NCBI RefSeq assembly: GCF_022808855.1
Contig: NZ_JAKZLF010000002.1
Span: 124,001-188,000 of the forward strand
Source of the DNA: Anaeromyxobacter soli
GTDB lineage: Bacteria > Myxococcota > Myxococcia > Myxococcales > Anaeromyxobacteraceae
Direction of reading: 5' to 3'
DNA: 64,000 nt
Position 1 is the first letter of the stretch, and the number at the start of each line of letters is the position of its first letter. The notes under the pieces are model-generated. The model did no database searches, was not told the DNA's origin, and was given only the letters and a program-made list of their open reading frames with translations. Both the position numbers and the translations under genes were made by a program. Below are positions 18,968 through 30,319 of the stretch, one piece after another.

Positions 18968-19980
18968 CACCCGAGCAGGAAGAACACGTACTGGTAGACG
19001 CCGCAGGCGGCGATGATCGAGACGATGCCCGTCACGACCGCCTCCGTCGCCGCGTCGCCGACGCGGGCCGCGCTGCGCTCCGCTTGCATGCCCCGCAGCG
19101 TGGCCGTGAGCGCGATGAGGAGCCCGTACGTCGCGCCCTTCACGAGCCCGCCCAGGAGATCCCCCGCCGTGACGGCGAGCGCCGTCTGCCGCACGTAGCC
19201 GGCGAAGGGCTGGTGCAGCATCGTCGTGGCCACCACGGCGCCTCCGAGGATGCCGGTCGCGTCCGCGAAGAGCGTCAGGAGCGGCGTCATCGCCGTGAGG
19301 GCGAGGACGCGGGGGACGACCAGGAACTCGGTCGGCGAGATGCCGAACGTCCGCAGCGCGTCCACCTCCTGCGTCACCTTCATCGTGGCGATCTGCGCGG
19401 CGAACGCGCCGCCGCTCCGCCCCGACAGCGTCACGCCGGTGATGAGGGCGGCCATGTCGCGGACGACGGCGATCCCGACGATGTCGGCGACGTAGGTCTC
19501 CGCGCCGAAGAACCGGAGCTGCGTGATCCCGACGAAGGCGAGGATGATCCCCACGAGGAAGTTCACGAGCGCGACGATGGGGAGCGCCTCGGCGCCGGAT
19601 TGCTGGACGACGAGCCACAGGTCCTGGGAGCGGTAGCGGGCGCGCCCGCCCGCGAACCTCCCGAGCGCGAGCGCGGTGTCGCCGACGAAGGCGACCGCGT
19701 CGAGCAGCTTCACGTGCCGCTTCAGGGCCCGCACCCCCACGCCCTCGATCCCGCCGGGCCTCGGCGCCGCCCGCTCGGCGGGGGCGGCGGACTCCTGCGC
19801 GATCCCGAGGAGCCGGCCGACCTCGGGCGGGAGCCCGCTGGTGTCCACCGGCGTGCCGCGGGCGCGGCAGCCCTCGAGCACGGCGCCGACGAACACCACG
19901 AGGGCGCTGTCCCACGCGGCGAGCCCCTGCCCGTCGATCGTGACGCTCGGTGCGGGCGCGCGGTCCAGCTCGCGCCCCAC
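18964..19980 (-). CDS. mlaE: Mla-type permease with N-terminal STAS (MlaB-like) domain; true start probably further upstream
   Basis: The C-terminal ~250 residues are an MlaE permease (ALVNFLVGIILAFVGITQL, SGRSGGAFAAQIATMKVTQE, DALRTFGISPTEFLVVPRV), with about five membrane helices. Residues ~10-80 are a STAS-like, MlaB-type region (VTIDGQGLAAWDSALVVF). From the first GTG (19980) the STAS domain would lack its first strands. In the same frame, upstream sequence reads GSLRVRLAGPWHIAEGLPRA, which is the missing N-terminus, and the frame is open back to ~20170 with no ATG, GTG or TTG. An ATT at 20160 with GGCGGAGG seven nt before it is a candidate start. First gene of the Mla operon. Confidence 0.85.
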   Translation of the reverse strand: MGRELDRAPAPSVTIDGQGLAAWDSALVVFVGAVLEGCRARGTPVDTSGLPPEVGRLLGIAQESAAPAERAAPRPGGIEGVGVRALKRHVKLLDAVAFVGDTALALGRFAGGRARYRSQDLWLVVQQSGAEALPIVALVNFLVGIILAFVGITQLRFFGAETYVADIVGIAVVRDMAALITGVTLSGRSGGAFAAQIATMKVTQEVDALRTFGISPTEFLVVPRVLALTAMTPLLTLFADATGILGGAVVATTMLHQPFAGYVRQTALAVTAGDLLGGLVKGATYGLLIALTATLRGMQAERSAARVGDAATEAVVTGIVSIIAACGVYQYVFFLLGW

Positions 19981-20347
19981 CTCCTCCGCGCGCGGCAGGC
20001 CCTCCGCGATATGCCAGGGCCCGGCGAGGCGAACGCGCAGCGATCCGTCGACGGCCCGGCGCAGCTCGACCGTCGCACGCGCCTTCGCCGCCGGGCCGCG
20101 CCCCGCGATCCGGCGGAGGAGCGCAAGGCCGGCTGGCCGGGCTGGGTCGTGTTCGCGAATCGCGAACCTCCGCCCGCATCGTAGCGCCGCTCCTCACGCA
20201 CCGTCCGGACCCGGGCGGGCGGCTCCGAACGGCCGCGACCGCGTGACGCCCCGAGCATCGATGCGCGACGGCGCGCACCGTGCGGCGACGTGCCGGGGCC
20301 ACGAGCGCGCCGGTTCTCGGTCGACGCCCCCGAGCGAGCGCCGCTCC
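19981..20347 (-). other. Upstream of mlaE: probable STAS coding, then nothing clear
   Basis: The part nearest mlaE (19981 to about 20160) is read as the missing N-terminus of the MlaE STAS domain. The rest, up to the end of the FtsX permease at 20348, shows no gene, clear promoter or terminator, so the envelope operons on either side may be cotranscribed. Confidence 0.4.
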
Positions 20348-21676
20348 TCACGTGTGCGAGAGCACGTCCGGGATCCGGGCCCGCGCGGCCCGGCGCGCGG
20401 GCAGGACCGCGGCGGCAGCGGCCACGGTCGAGAGGAAGACGGCCGCGGCGGACCAGGTGCGCGGGAGGTACCGGACCCCCAGCGCGATGGGCTGGGCGAG
20501 CAGGCCAGCGTCGTAGGTGATCCCCGCGGCGTTCGTCGCGGCGGCGAGCGCCAGCGTCGCGACGAGCCCGATGGCCGAGGCCACGACGGCGAGGAGGGCC
20601 GCCTCCAGGGCGAAGAGGGCCACGATCTGCCGCCGCAGGAACCCGAGGCTGCGGAGCGTCCCGATCTCGCGCGTCCGCTCGCTCACCGCCTTCGCCATCG
20701 TGGTGAGGACCGTCATGCCCGCGATGAGCACGACGACGAACGCCATCAGGGAGCGGAAGACGCCGAGCACCTTCATCCCGCGCATGTGCTCCACGCCCGC
20801 CGTGTGCTCGCGCCAGGGCACCGCGTGGAGCGCCAGCCCCTTCGCCGCCGCCGCCCGCTCGAGCTCGCGCCCGAACGCGGAGGCGCGGCTCGGATCGCGC
20901 AGGAGGAGCAGGTACATCGAGAGGCCCTTCGTATCGAGGAGCCTCTGCGCGAGCGAGAGCGGCATGTTCGCGAGCTTCGCGTCGAGGTCCGTGGTGCCGC
21001 CGTCGATGAGGCCGACGACCTCCGGCTCGACGACGTTGAGCTGACCCGACGCGGTGCTCGCGACGAGCTGGACGCGCGGCCGCCGGCAGGCGAGGGGGCG
21101 CTCCTCGGGGATGAGCGTGCCGTCGCGCCGCCGCGCCGGCGCGTGGCCCGCCGGCTCGCAGTCGAGGAGGCTCCCGAGCCCCATCCCCAGGTGGACGGAG
21201 CTCTCGGGCGCGAGCTGGAGAGGCCTCCCGGCGACGGCGTTCCAGGCGAAGCGCCGCCGGAGCCTCGCGCCTTCCACGGGATCGAAGGCGAAGGCGACGA
21301 ACGGCGCGCTCGCCTTCCCGGCGCTCGCGACCCCCCAGGCATAGAGCAAGCGCATCCGCGCCTCGACCTCGCCCGACCGGTCCGCGAGGAACCCGTCGAG
21401 GAACGCCCGCTCGCGCTCGCCGAGCAGGACCATCCCCGCCGTGCCCTGGTCGACGTCGCTCGCGCCGGCGGGCTCGATCATGAGGTCGCCCAGCATGAAC
21501 ATCTCGGCGAACATGTTCGCGCTGTTCTCGCCGAGGAAGGTCATGTACCCGTCGAACAGCGAGATCGCGACGAACCCCACCGCGATGGCGAGCATCGAGC
21601 CGAGGCTGTGCCGCGCGTTGCGCCGGACGTTGCGCCAGGCGATCCGGAGGAGCGGGGGCGAGGAGCGCACGATCAC
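20348..21676 (-). CDS. FtsX/LolC-like ABC transporter permease (second)
   Basis: 442 residues. N-terminal helix (SMLAIAVGFVAISLFDGYM), a large periplasmic region (~55-270), then three helices (~280-430) with the FtsX-domain signature EIGTLRSLGFLRRQIVALFALE. MacB/LolCE topology, used for moving lipoproteins or peptides out of the outer leaflet of the inner membrane rather than import. GTG start at 21676 overlaps the LolA-like stop (GTGA). Last gene of the five-gene operon; the paralogue is at 22401-23756. Confidence 0.88.
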   Translation of the reverse strand: MIVRSSPPLLRIAWRNVRRNARHSLGSMLAIAVGFVAISLFDGYMTFLGENSANMFAEMFMLGDLMIEPAGASDVDQGTAGMVLLGERERAFLDGFLADRSGEVEARMRLLYAWGVASAGKASAPFVAFAFDPVEGARLRRRFAWNAVAGRPLQLAPESSVHLGMGLGSLLDCEPAGHAPARRRDGTLIPEERPLACRRPRVQLVASTASGQLNVVEPEVVGLIDGGTTDLDAKLANMPLSLAQRLLDTKGLSMYLLLLRDPSRASAFGRELERAAAAKGLALHAVPWREHTAGVEHMRGMKVLGVFRSLMAFVVVLIAGMTVLTTMAKAVSERTREIGTLRSLGFLRRQIVALFALEAALLAVVASAIGLVATLALAAATNAAGITYDAGLLAQPIALGVRYLPRTWSAAAVFLSTVAAAAAVLPARRAARARIPDVLSHT

Positions 21677-22404
21677 CTCACGACGTTGTTCACGTTGAAC
21701 ACGCTCGCGGCGTGCGTCTCGGCGCGCGGCGCCTGGAACTCGAGCACCGTCACGTTCCCCGCGCCCATGGCGTCGCGGATGATCATGCGCGAGACGAAGT
21801 CGATCTCCTCGCCGCCGGCGAGCCGCACCCGGTTCCCGTACTCGAACGTCGCCGCCTTGAACACGTCGCCCCCCACCGTGAGGAACTCCGCCTTCACCCC
21901 GAGGCGGCGCTTCTTCGAGATCCAGTAGCGGATCCGGTCGTAGGTGACGTCCTTGGAGCGGGCCTTCAGGTCGAGCCGCCAGGAGGGCTCGCCGTTCACG
22001 TCCTCCTCGCCGGCGATCGTCCCCTCGTAGTCGCGCGCGTAGTTCGTGCTCGAGATGTCGCCGTTCGCGGCCTCGCCCTGGAGCCGCTGCCGGGCGGAGA
22101 TCGAGATGGGGCGGCGGAGCCCCGGCTTCACCCACCAGATCGACCGGTTGTTGAAGAGGATCACCTCGCCCTTGCGGCGGGGGGGCCCGAGCGCCTCGGC
22201 GAGGCCGTCGTTCCCTCGCGCGCGGATGAGCCAGCTGCTCTTCGAGACCGAGCCCTCGTCGGTGGCCACCACCGCGACCGTCCACGTGACGCCGCGCTCG
22301 AGGCCCCCGCGGGCGCGGTCGGAGTCCCTGAGCAGCGTCCCGGCGTCCGGCGCCGCCGCGGCGCCCGCGAGGAGGAGCGAACCGACGAGGAGCACCGCGT
22401 TCAT
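21673..22404 (-). CDS. LolA-like outer membrane lipoprotein-sorting protein
   Basis: 243 residues with a short signal peptide (MNAVLLVGSLLLAGAAAAP). The mature part (DSDRARGGLERGVTWTVAVV, RARGNDGLAEALGPPRRKGE, LKARSKDVTYDRIRYWISKK) matches the LolA-like half-barrel family (PF17131 type), whose open beta barrel carries a lipid group across the periplasm. ATGA overlap with the upstream permease and GTGA overlap with the downstream one. Encoded between two FtsX permeases, so it probably receives cargo from them. Confidence 0.85.
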   Translation of the reverse strand: MNAVLLVGSLLLAGAAAAPDAGTLLRDSDRARGGLERGVTWTVAVVATDEGSVSKSSWLIRARGNDGLAEALGPPRRKGEVILFNNRSIWWVKPGLRRPISISARQRLQGEAANGDISSTNYARDYEGTIAGEEDVNGEPSWRLDLKARSKDVTYDRIRYWISKKRRLGVKAEFLTVGGDVFKAATFEYGNRVRLAGGEEIDFVSRMIIRDAMGAGNVTVLEFQAPRAETHAASVFNVNNVVR

Positions 22405-23756
22405 GCCGCCACCTCCACGATGAGCTTCGCCACCCGCTCGCGGACGCGACGACGCACCGCGACCCACGTCGCCCCGAGCGCGAGGACGAGGAGGAGCGCC
22501 GCCGCCCCCACCCACATGCCGGCGCTCGGCGCGATCACGAGCGGGATCGTTCCGCCCACTCCGGGCGGCTGGAACCGCACCTTCGCGGCGCGCACCCCCG
22601 CGGAGACCGCGAGCGCGAGCACGAGCCCGGCGGCGATGGACAGCCCCGCGAGCGTCGCCGCCTCGCGGAGGAACACGCCCAGGAGCTGACGCCGCGTGAA
22701 CCCGAGCGAGCGGAGCGTCCCGATCTCGCGCGTCCGCTCGAGCACGGCGAGCGTCATCGCATTGAGGACGGAGAGCGCCACGACGTTCGCGAGGAGGAGC
22801 CCGATGAAGGTGACGACGGCGCCGATCGTCTCCATCGTGCCCACGTAGTACGGGTTCGCCTTCGGGTCGTCGTACGGGTAGATGGAGACCTCGAGCCCCG
22901 CGGCCGCGAGCTTCTGCGACAGGTCCCTCGCCACCGCAGCCGTGTCCCGGTGATCATGGAGATAGGCGGCCACGTAGGTCACGCGGTCGGTGTCGTACAG
23001 GCGCTGGAAGAGATCGAGCCCGGCGACGAGCCCTGCCTGGTCGCCGTCCACCGTCCCCGCCTGGAAGAGGGACACGAGCCGCGCGTCCATCGCCCCGAAG
23101 CTCCCCTCGTGCGTCTGGACCGCGAGCTGGACCCACGGATCCGCCGCGATCCTCGCCTTCACGTCGGGCGCCTCGCACTCCAGGGCGCCAGGCGCGACCG
23201 CCGCCTCCCTTCCGGTCACGGCCGCTTTCCCGAGTCGCGCGCCCCCGAGGCCGACCGAGAGCGCGACGGGGCTCTCCTCGCCGGCGGCGTCGGGCAGCGG
23301 GCGGCCGGCGCGCGGGCGCGCGACGTCCCGGAGCGGCTCGAGCTGCGGGTGCGAGAGGATCCGGCGCTCCACGTCGAGCTCGATCCCGAGGCCGCGAAAC
23401 GGGAACGTCTTGCACCCGTTGCCGGCGATGCCGGTGCCCAGGAGGTAGCGCCCACAGAACTCGACGCGCGGATCGGCGCGCAGCGCCGCGAGGATCTCCT
23501 CCTGCGCCGCGGCGTCGAGGGTGTAGGCCGCCGGCTTCGTCTGCGCCTTGCCGAGCCCGCCGCGCGCATAGACGGCCAGGTGGCCGGAGTGCTGGAGGTA
23601 CACGGAGGAGAGGCGGATGAGCCCCTCGTTCCCGTTCGCGTACCCGCCGAGGAGGACGAGGCCCGCGTACCCGAGGGCGATGGCCGCGCCGGTGACGAGG
23701 TTCCGCCGGCGGTTCCGGGAGAGGTTCCGGAGCGCCAGCTTCCACCCGCCGGTCAC
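22401..23756 (-). CDS. FtsX/LolC-like ABC transporter permease (first)
   Basis: 451 residues; N-terminal helix (NLVTGAAIALGYAGLVLLGG), periplasmic domain (~50-310) and three C-terminal helices with VLERTREIGTLRSLGFTRRQ. The periplasmic domain differs from that of the second permease, so the two would form a heterodimer like LolC/LolE. GTG start overlaps the ATPase stop (GTGA) and its own stop overlaps the LolA-like start (ATGA). Confidence 0.88.
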   Translation of the reverse strand: MTGGWKLALRNLSRNRRRNLVTGAAIALGYAGLVLLGGYANGNEGLIRLSSVYLQHSGHLAVYARGGLGKAQTKPAAYTLDAAAQEEILAALRADPRVEFCGRYLLGTGIAGNGCKTFPFRGLGIELDVERRILSHPQLEPLRDVARPRAGRPLPDAAGEESPVALSVGLGGARLGKAAVTGREAAVAPGALECEAPDVKARIAADPWVQLAVQTHEGSFGAMDARLVSLFQAGTVDGDQAGLVAGLDLFQRLYDTDRVTYVAAYLHDHRDTAAVARDLSQKLAAAGLEVSIYPYDDPKANPYYVGTMETIGAVVTFIGLLLANVVALSVLNAMTLAVLERTREIGTLRSLGFTRRQLLGVFLREAATLAGLSIAAGLVLALAVSAGVRAAKVRFQPPGVGGTIPLVIAPSAGMWVGAAALLLVLALGATWVAVRRRVRERVAKLIVEVAA

Positions 23757-24460
23757 GCCGCCGCTCCCGAGGCGGCGCCGTCGAGGCGCCCGTCGCGGAT
23801 GCGCACGTGCCGGCCGACGCGTGCCATGAGCTTCTCGTCGTGCGTGGAGAAGAGAAACGTGACGTTCCGCTTCTGGTTCAGCTCCACCATGAGGTCCACG
23901 ATTCGCCGGGCGGTCTCCGAGTCCAGGTTCGCGGTGGGCTCGTCCGCGAGGACGAGGATCGGCTGCGTCACGAGCGCGCGCGCGATGGCGACGCGCTGGC
24001 GCTGCCCGCCGGAGAGCTTGTCGGGCGGATGCCGCGCGTAGTCGTGGAGCCCGACGTCGTCGATGGCGCGGTGGACGCGCTCGCGTCGCTCGACCTTCGA
24101 GAGGTGCGAGTGGACGAGGAGCGGCAGCTCCACGTTCTCGTACACGTCGAGCACCGGGACGAGGTTGAACGACTGGAAGATGAACCCGATCTTCCGGTTG
24201 CGGAGCCTGCTCCGCGCGTCGTCGGCGAGCGTCGCGGCGTCCACGCCCTCGACGAGCACGCGGCCCCTGTCCGGCTCGTCGATGCAGCCGGCGAGGTTCA
24301 GCAGCGTGGACTTGCCGGAGCCGGACGGCCCCACGAGCGCGGTGAACTCGCCCGCGTGCAGCTCGAGCGTGATGCCGCGCAGCGCGGGCACCTCCGTCTC
24401 GCCGAGGCGGTAGATGCGATGCACGTCCTCGAGCCGGATGAGCGCCTGCGACATTGCCAT
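23753..24460 (-). CDS. LolD/MacB-type ABC ATPase
   Basis: 235 residues: Walker A GPSGSGKSTLLNLAG, Q-loop FIFQSFNLVPVL, signature KLSGGQRQRVAIARAL, Walker B LVLADEPTANLDSETA and H-loop FLFSTHDEKLM. The FNLVPVLDVYENVELPL stretch is typical of the LolD/MacB (mechanotransmission) branch. Two near in-frame ATGs (24460, 24454) follow GGAGGGAGGA. Drives the two FtsX permeases. Confidence 0.92.
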   Translation of the reverse strand: MAMSQALIRLEDVHRIYRLGETEVPALRGITLELHAGEFTALVGPSGSGKSTLLNLAGCIDEPDRGRVLVEGVDAATLADDARSRLRNRKIGFIFQSFNLVPVLDVYENVELPLLVHSHLSKVERRERVHRAIDDVGLHDYARHPPDKLSGGQRQRVAIARALVTQPILVLADEPTANLDSETARRIVDLMVELNQKRNVTFLFSTHDEKLMARVGRHVRIRDGRLDGAASGAAA

Positions 24461-24471
24461 TCCTCCCTCCG

Positions 24472-25776
24472 TCACCAGCTCACGACCGCGCCGACGACCG
24501 CGGTCGCACGCAGGAGCCTCGACAGCGCGCCGCGGTACGTGCCGTGCGTCCCCATGGCCGAGGCGAAGAGGACGAGCGAGTCCGTCGCGTCGAAGCTCGC
24601 GGTCGCGAACGCCGCGCCGGAGCCGTCCTCGAGCGCGGCGAGATAGCGAAGCTGGAGCGACGTCCTCTTCGCGGGCGGCAGGTCCGGCAGGCGGAGCGAG
24701 GCGTACGCGTGCTGCCGGCCGACGATCTCGAAGCCGGGCTCGAGCCAGGCCGCGAGGCTCTCGGGCGCGGGCGCGTCGCTCGCGAAGGACACCGCGCGTG
24801 CCCCGAGGGCCAGCTGCGCCTCGGTCCAGCCCGCCTCGTCGAACACGTACTCGAGCCGGAGGTCGGCCCCACCCGCGAACGTGTAGCGGACGCCCCCGAG
24901 CGCGAGCGTGCGGAGGCCGCGGCCCGTCCCGGTCTGCCGGAACGAGACGGTCCCGGCGCCGTCCACGGGATACCAGGCGCGCGAGCCGGACTGGTGGACC
25001 GCGTCGGCGTAGATCGAGAGCCCGTCGGTCAGCGAGACGGCTCCGTACTCGCCGAACCAGCCGCGCGAGCTCTCGCCGGCGCCTCCGGTGACCCCGAGGT
25101 AGCCGCCGCCATCGGGCGCCGACCACTCGGCCTTGGCCTGCGCCTTCGGCTCGAACGGCTCCCGCGCGACGAACGGCTCGGCGCCGTTCGGCTCGATCTC
25201 GGCGAGGACGACGGCGCTCCACGCGGACCCGAGCGAGACGTTCACGCGCGCGAGGTGCTTCCCACGCACCGTGTAGAGCGGATCGCGCAGGAACCCCGTC
25301 TCGTGGAAGATCCGGTTCGACGGGCTAACGAGCTCCGCGGGGCCCCACTGGAAGTTCTGGAGCCCGTAGGCGAGCGCGAGCCGATCGGAGACGCGCCAGG
25401 CACCGTACAGCTCGAGCCACTCCGCGGAGGCCTCGCGCTCTTCGGCCTGCCACTCGCTCGCGGCGCGGGACTTCGTCACCTGCACGCGCAGGCGCGGCCG
25501 GGCGAAGAGCTGGAGGATCGACCCGTGCTCGACCCGCAGGTCCGGACGCAGCTCCGACCCGCCCGCCGCCTGCGGCGCGCCGAGGACGTTCCGCGGATTC
25601 TGATCCGTGTCGCGGGGAGACGATCCGCCGACCGCGGTCACCCACTCGAGCCTTCCACGGAACGTGAACGCTGGCAGCTCCGCGACGGCGCCCTCGTCTG
25701 CCGCGGCGGTCGCGCACAGGAGGAGCGTCGCCACGGCGACGATCCTGCACGCATGCGTGCGATAGAGCGCCCCCAT
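24472..25776 (-). CDS. Outer membrane beta-barrel protein
   Basis: 434 residues. Signal peptide (~1-26, ending ATAAADEG), then alternating aromatic/charged strands (FTFRGRLEWVTAV, SAEWLELYGAWRVSDRLALAYGL, DLRLEYVFDEAGWTEAQLAL) and a C-terminal aromatic residue (GAVVSW), all features of a barrel inserted by BAM. First gene of the operon with the ABC ATPase, two FtsX permeases and LolA-like protein, so it may be the outer membrane acceptor or exit pore for their cargo. No named family recognised. Confidence 0.75.
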   Translation of the reverse strand: MGALYRTHACRIVAVATLLLCATAAADEGAVAELPAFTFRGRLEWVTAVGGSSPRDTDQNPRNVLGAPQAAGGSELRPDLRVEHGSILQLFARPRLRVQVTKSRAASEWQAEEREASAEWLELYGAWRVSDRLALAYGLQNFQWGPAELVSPSNRIFHETGFLRDPLYTVRGKHLARVNVSLGSAWSAVVLAEIEPNGAEPFVAREPFEPKAQAKAEWSAPDGGGYLGVTGGAGESSRGWFGEYGAVSLTDGLSIYADAVHQSGSRAWYPVDGAGTVSFRQTGTGRGLRTLALGGVRYTFAGGADLRLEYVFDEAGWTEAQLALGARAVSFASDAPAPESLAAWLEPGFEIVGRQHAYASLRLPDLPPAKRTSLQLRYLAALEDGSGAAFATASFDATDSLVLFASAMGTHGTYRGALSRLLRATAVVGAVVSW

Positions 25777-25998
25777 CGGTGCGTTTCGGACTACACGGTG
25801 CGTACGAGCATGTCAAACGGTCCGGGCCGGACGATCTCGCGCTCCCGACGGTCTCGTGGAGCACACGCGTCCACGTCAGAGGCGAGACCGGCGCTGCGGC
25901 GCTGCGCCGGCAAGCACCCCGCGGGAGGCGTTCCGCCGCTCGGAGGCACGGCCCAGCCGAGCGTTGCGGCGGCGTGCCGCAGCGGACATCCATGTCTC

Positions 25999-26199
25999 AT
26001 GAACTCCGCGACGGAACCCCATGCCGACACCGCTTCGAGGTACCTCTCCCGCCCCGGCTCGAGCGCGGACGACTTTCCCGAGTGCGACCGGTGTGGCAAG
26101 GCCTTGAGCCGCGAGGCGGCGCTCGAGCGCGTCCAGCCTGGCGCCGACGACACCGAGCCTGTCTTTCTCTGCACCGGCTGCGAGCTCGGGGGCGACTAG
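25999..26199 (+). CDS. Small CxxC zinc-ribbon protein
   Basis: 66 residues, hydrophilic. Two CxxC pairs, CDRCGKALSREAALER and FLCTGCELGGD, about 25 residues apart, would form a zinc ribbon. ATG at 25999; the ribosome binding site is weak. No known role. It lies between the divergent beta-barrel gene and the reductase-like gene at 26278. The 25777-25998 gap shows no gene. Confidence 0.5.
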   Translation: MNSATEPHADTASRYLSRPGSSADDFPECDRCGKALSREAALERVQPGADDTEPVFLCTGCELGGD

Positions 26200-26277
26200 C
26201 CCGCGGCGCACGCAGGAACCCGGTTCCGATCCGCCGCCGGGCGCCGTCGCGCGTCACGCGCGGCGCTGGAGTCCTCG

Positions 26278-26922
26278 ATGTCCAAGCTGCGCTTCAGGAT
26301 CTCGATGTCCCTGGACGGCTTCGTGGCCGGTCCGCGTCAGAGCGTGGAGAACCCGCTCGGCGAGGGTGGCATGCGCCTGCACCAGTGGGCGCTCCCGCTC
26401 GCCGTCTGGCGCGCGCCGCATGGCCTCCAGGGTGGAGAGGTGAACGAGAGCACCCCCGTCGTCGAGGAGTCTCTCGTGAACATCGGCGCCACGGTGATGG
26501 GGCGGAACATGTTCGGGGGCCACCCCGGACCGTGGAATCCCGAGAGCCCCTGGAACGGCTGGTGGGGGGCCAATCCACCCTTCCACCACCCCGTCTTCGT
26601 GCTCACCCATCACGCGAGAGAGCCGCTCGTCCTCGAGGGCGGGACGACCTTCACGTTCGTCACCGACGGCCCCGACTCCGCGCTCGAGCAGGCCCGGCGC
26701 GCCGCGGGGGGAAGGGACGTGTCGCTCGCGGGGGGCGCGAGCGTGGCCCGGCAGTATCTCGCCGCGGGCCTCGTCGACGAGATGGAGCTCCACCTCGTGC
26801 CCGCGCTGCTGGGCTCGGGCGAGCGGCTGTTCGACGGCGTCGGCGACGACCTGCGCGGCCTCGAGCTCGTGCGCACGGTGGCCGCGCCGGGCGTGGTCCA
26901 CCTGAAGTTCGCGCGGAGGTGA
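26278..26922 (+). CDS. Dihydrofolate reductase / RibD C-terminal-like protein
   Basis: 214 residues matching the RibD_C / YwjB-like reductase family: start LRFRISMSLDGFVAG, then ATVMGRNMFGGH (nucleotide contact), PVFVLTHHAREPL and the C-terminal DVSLAGGASVARQYLAAGL and DEMELHLVPALLGSGERLF. These proteins bind NADPH in a DHFR fold; the natural substrate is usually unknown and it is not the main folate enzyme. ATG preceded by GGAG. Single gene. Confidence 0.88.
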   Translation: MSKLRFRISMSLDGFVAGPRQSVENPLGEGGMRLHQWALPLAVWRAPHGLQGGEVNESTPVVEESLVNIGATVMGRNMFGGHPGPWNPESPWNGWWGANPPFHHPVFVLTHHAREPLVLEGGTTFTFVTDGPDSALEQARRAAGGRDVSLAGGASVARQYLAAGLVDEMELHLVPALLGSGERLFDGVGDDLRGLELVRTVAAPGVVHLKFARR

Positions 26923-26968
26923 TCTCAGGCAGCAGTCGGCGCCGGGCGAGGCGAGCGAGCGCGACGCC

Positions 26969-27388
26969 CTACTGGATGATGACCTCCGGGCAGCCCACGT
27001 CCAGGTAGAGCTTGTCGCCCTTGCGGATCGCGAGCTGGTACGTGTGGACGCCCTTCAGGTCGCGGAGGGTGGCGCGCGCGATGGGGCCGGACGCTCCCCA
27101 GCGGGCGACCGCGAACAGCGCCTTCGCCTTGTCGTCGACGACGAAGTCCCCGGGGAGGGAGCTCACCTCCACGCCGCTGCCGTATTCCTCGTCACGCTCG
27201 TTCCGCCCGGCGAGCGCTGCGCCGTCCCTGAAGACGAGCACGAACGAGTCCGCTCCCGGCGCCTGCCACTGGACGACCTCGCCCGCCGCGGCCCTGACGA
27301 TCGTGGGGCTGACGGTGAGGGTGTCGTCGTGCACGATGATGTTCACGAAGGCGCTCGGTTCCACCTGCTTCTTCTTGGCGTCGGGCAT
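26969..27388 (-). CDS. Hypothetical 139-aa protein after the kinase gene
   Basis: No signal peptide. Predicted beta-rich: VNIIVHDDTLTVSPTIVRAA, GEVVQWQAPGADSFVLVF, then GVHTYQLAIRKGDKLYLDVG. The pattern of strands and GEVVQW resembles a cupredoxin-like sandwich, but the copper ligands are not evident, so this is a fold guess only. It starts 18 nt after the kinase stop on the same strand, so it is probably cotranscribed and may be a substrate or partner of the kinase. Confidence 0.65.
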   Translation of the reverse strand: MPDAKKKQVEPSAFVNIIVHDDTLTVSPTIVRAAAGEVVQWQAPGADSFVLVFRDGAALAGRNERDEEYGSGVEVSSLPGDFVVDDKAKALFAVARWGASGPIARATLRDLKGVHTYQLAIRKGDKLYLDVGCPEVIIQ

Positions 27389-27406
27389 CTGCTCTCTCCT
27401 TGACGG

Positions 27407-30118
<2,712 letters not shown>

Positions 30119-30319
30119 CTCGGACCCCGCGAGCGGAAGTGATGCTCTCGTGTCGAATTCGCCGCGTGCGGTCGAGGCGCACGTCACGGAGGGGCTCGGG
30201 CCGACCCTCTACGGCGAGCCGGCCGACCGCCCGGCCTGCGGGCGCGGCCGCGGAGCCGGCGGCGCGGCACGGTCGGTGCGCGGGGTCCGTCCCTGTCGCC
30301 GGTCTGTTACGGTGACCGG

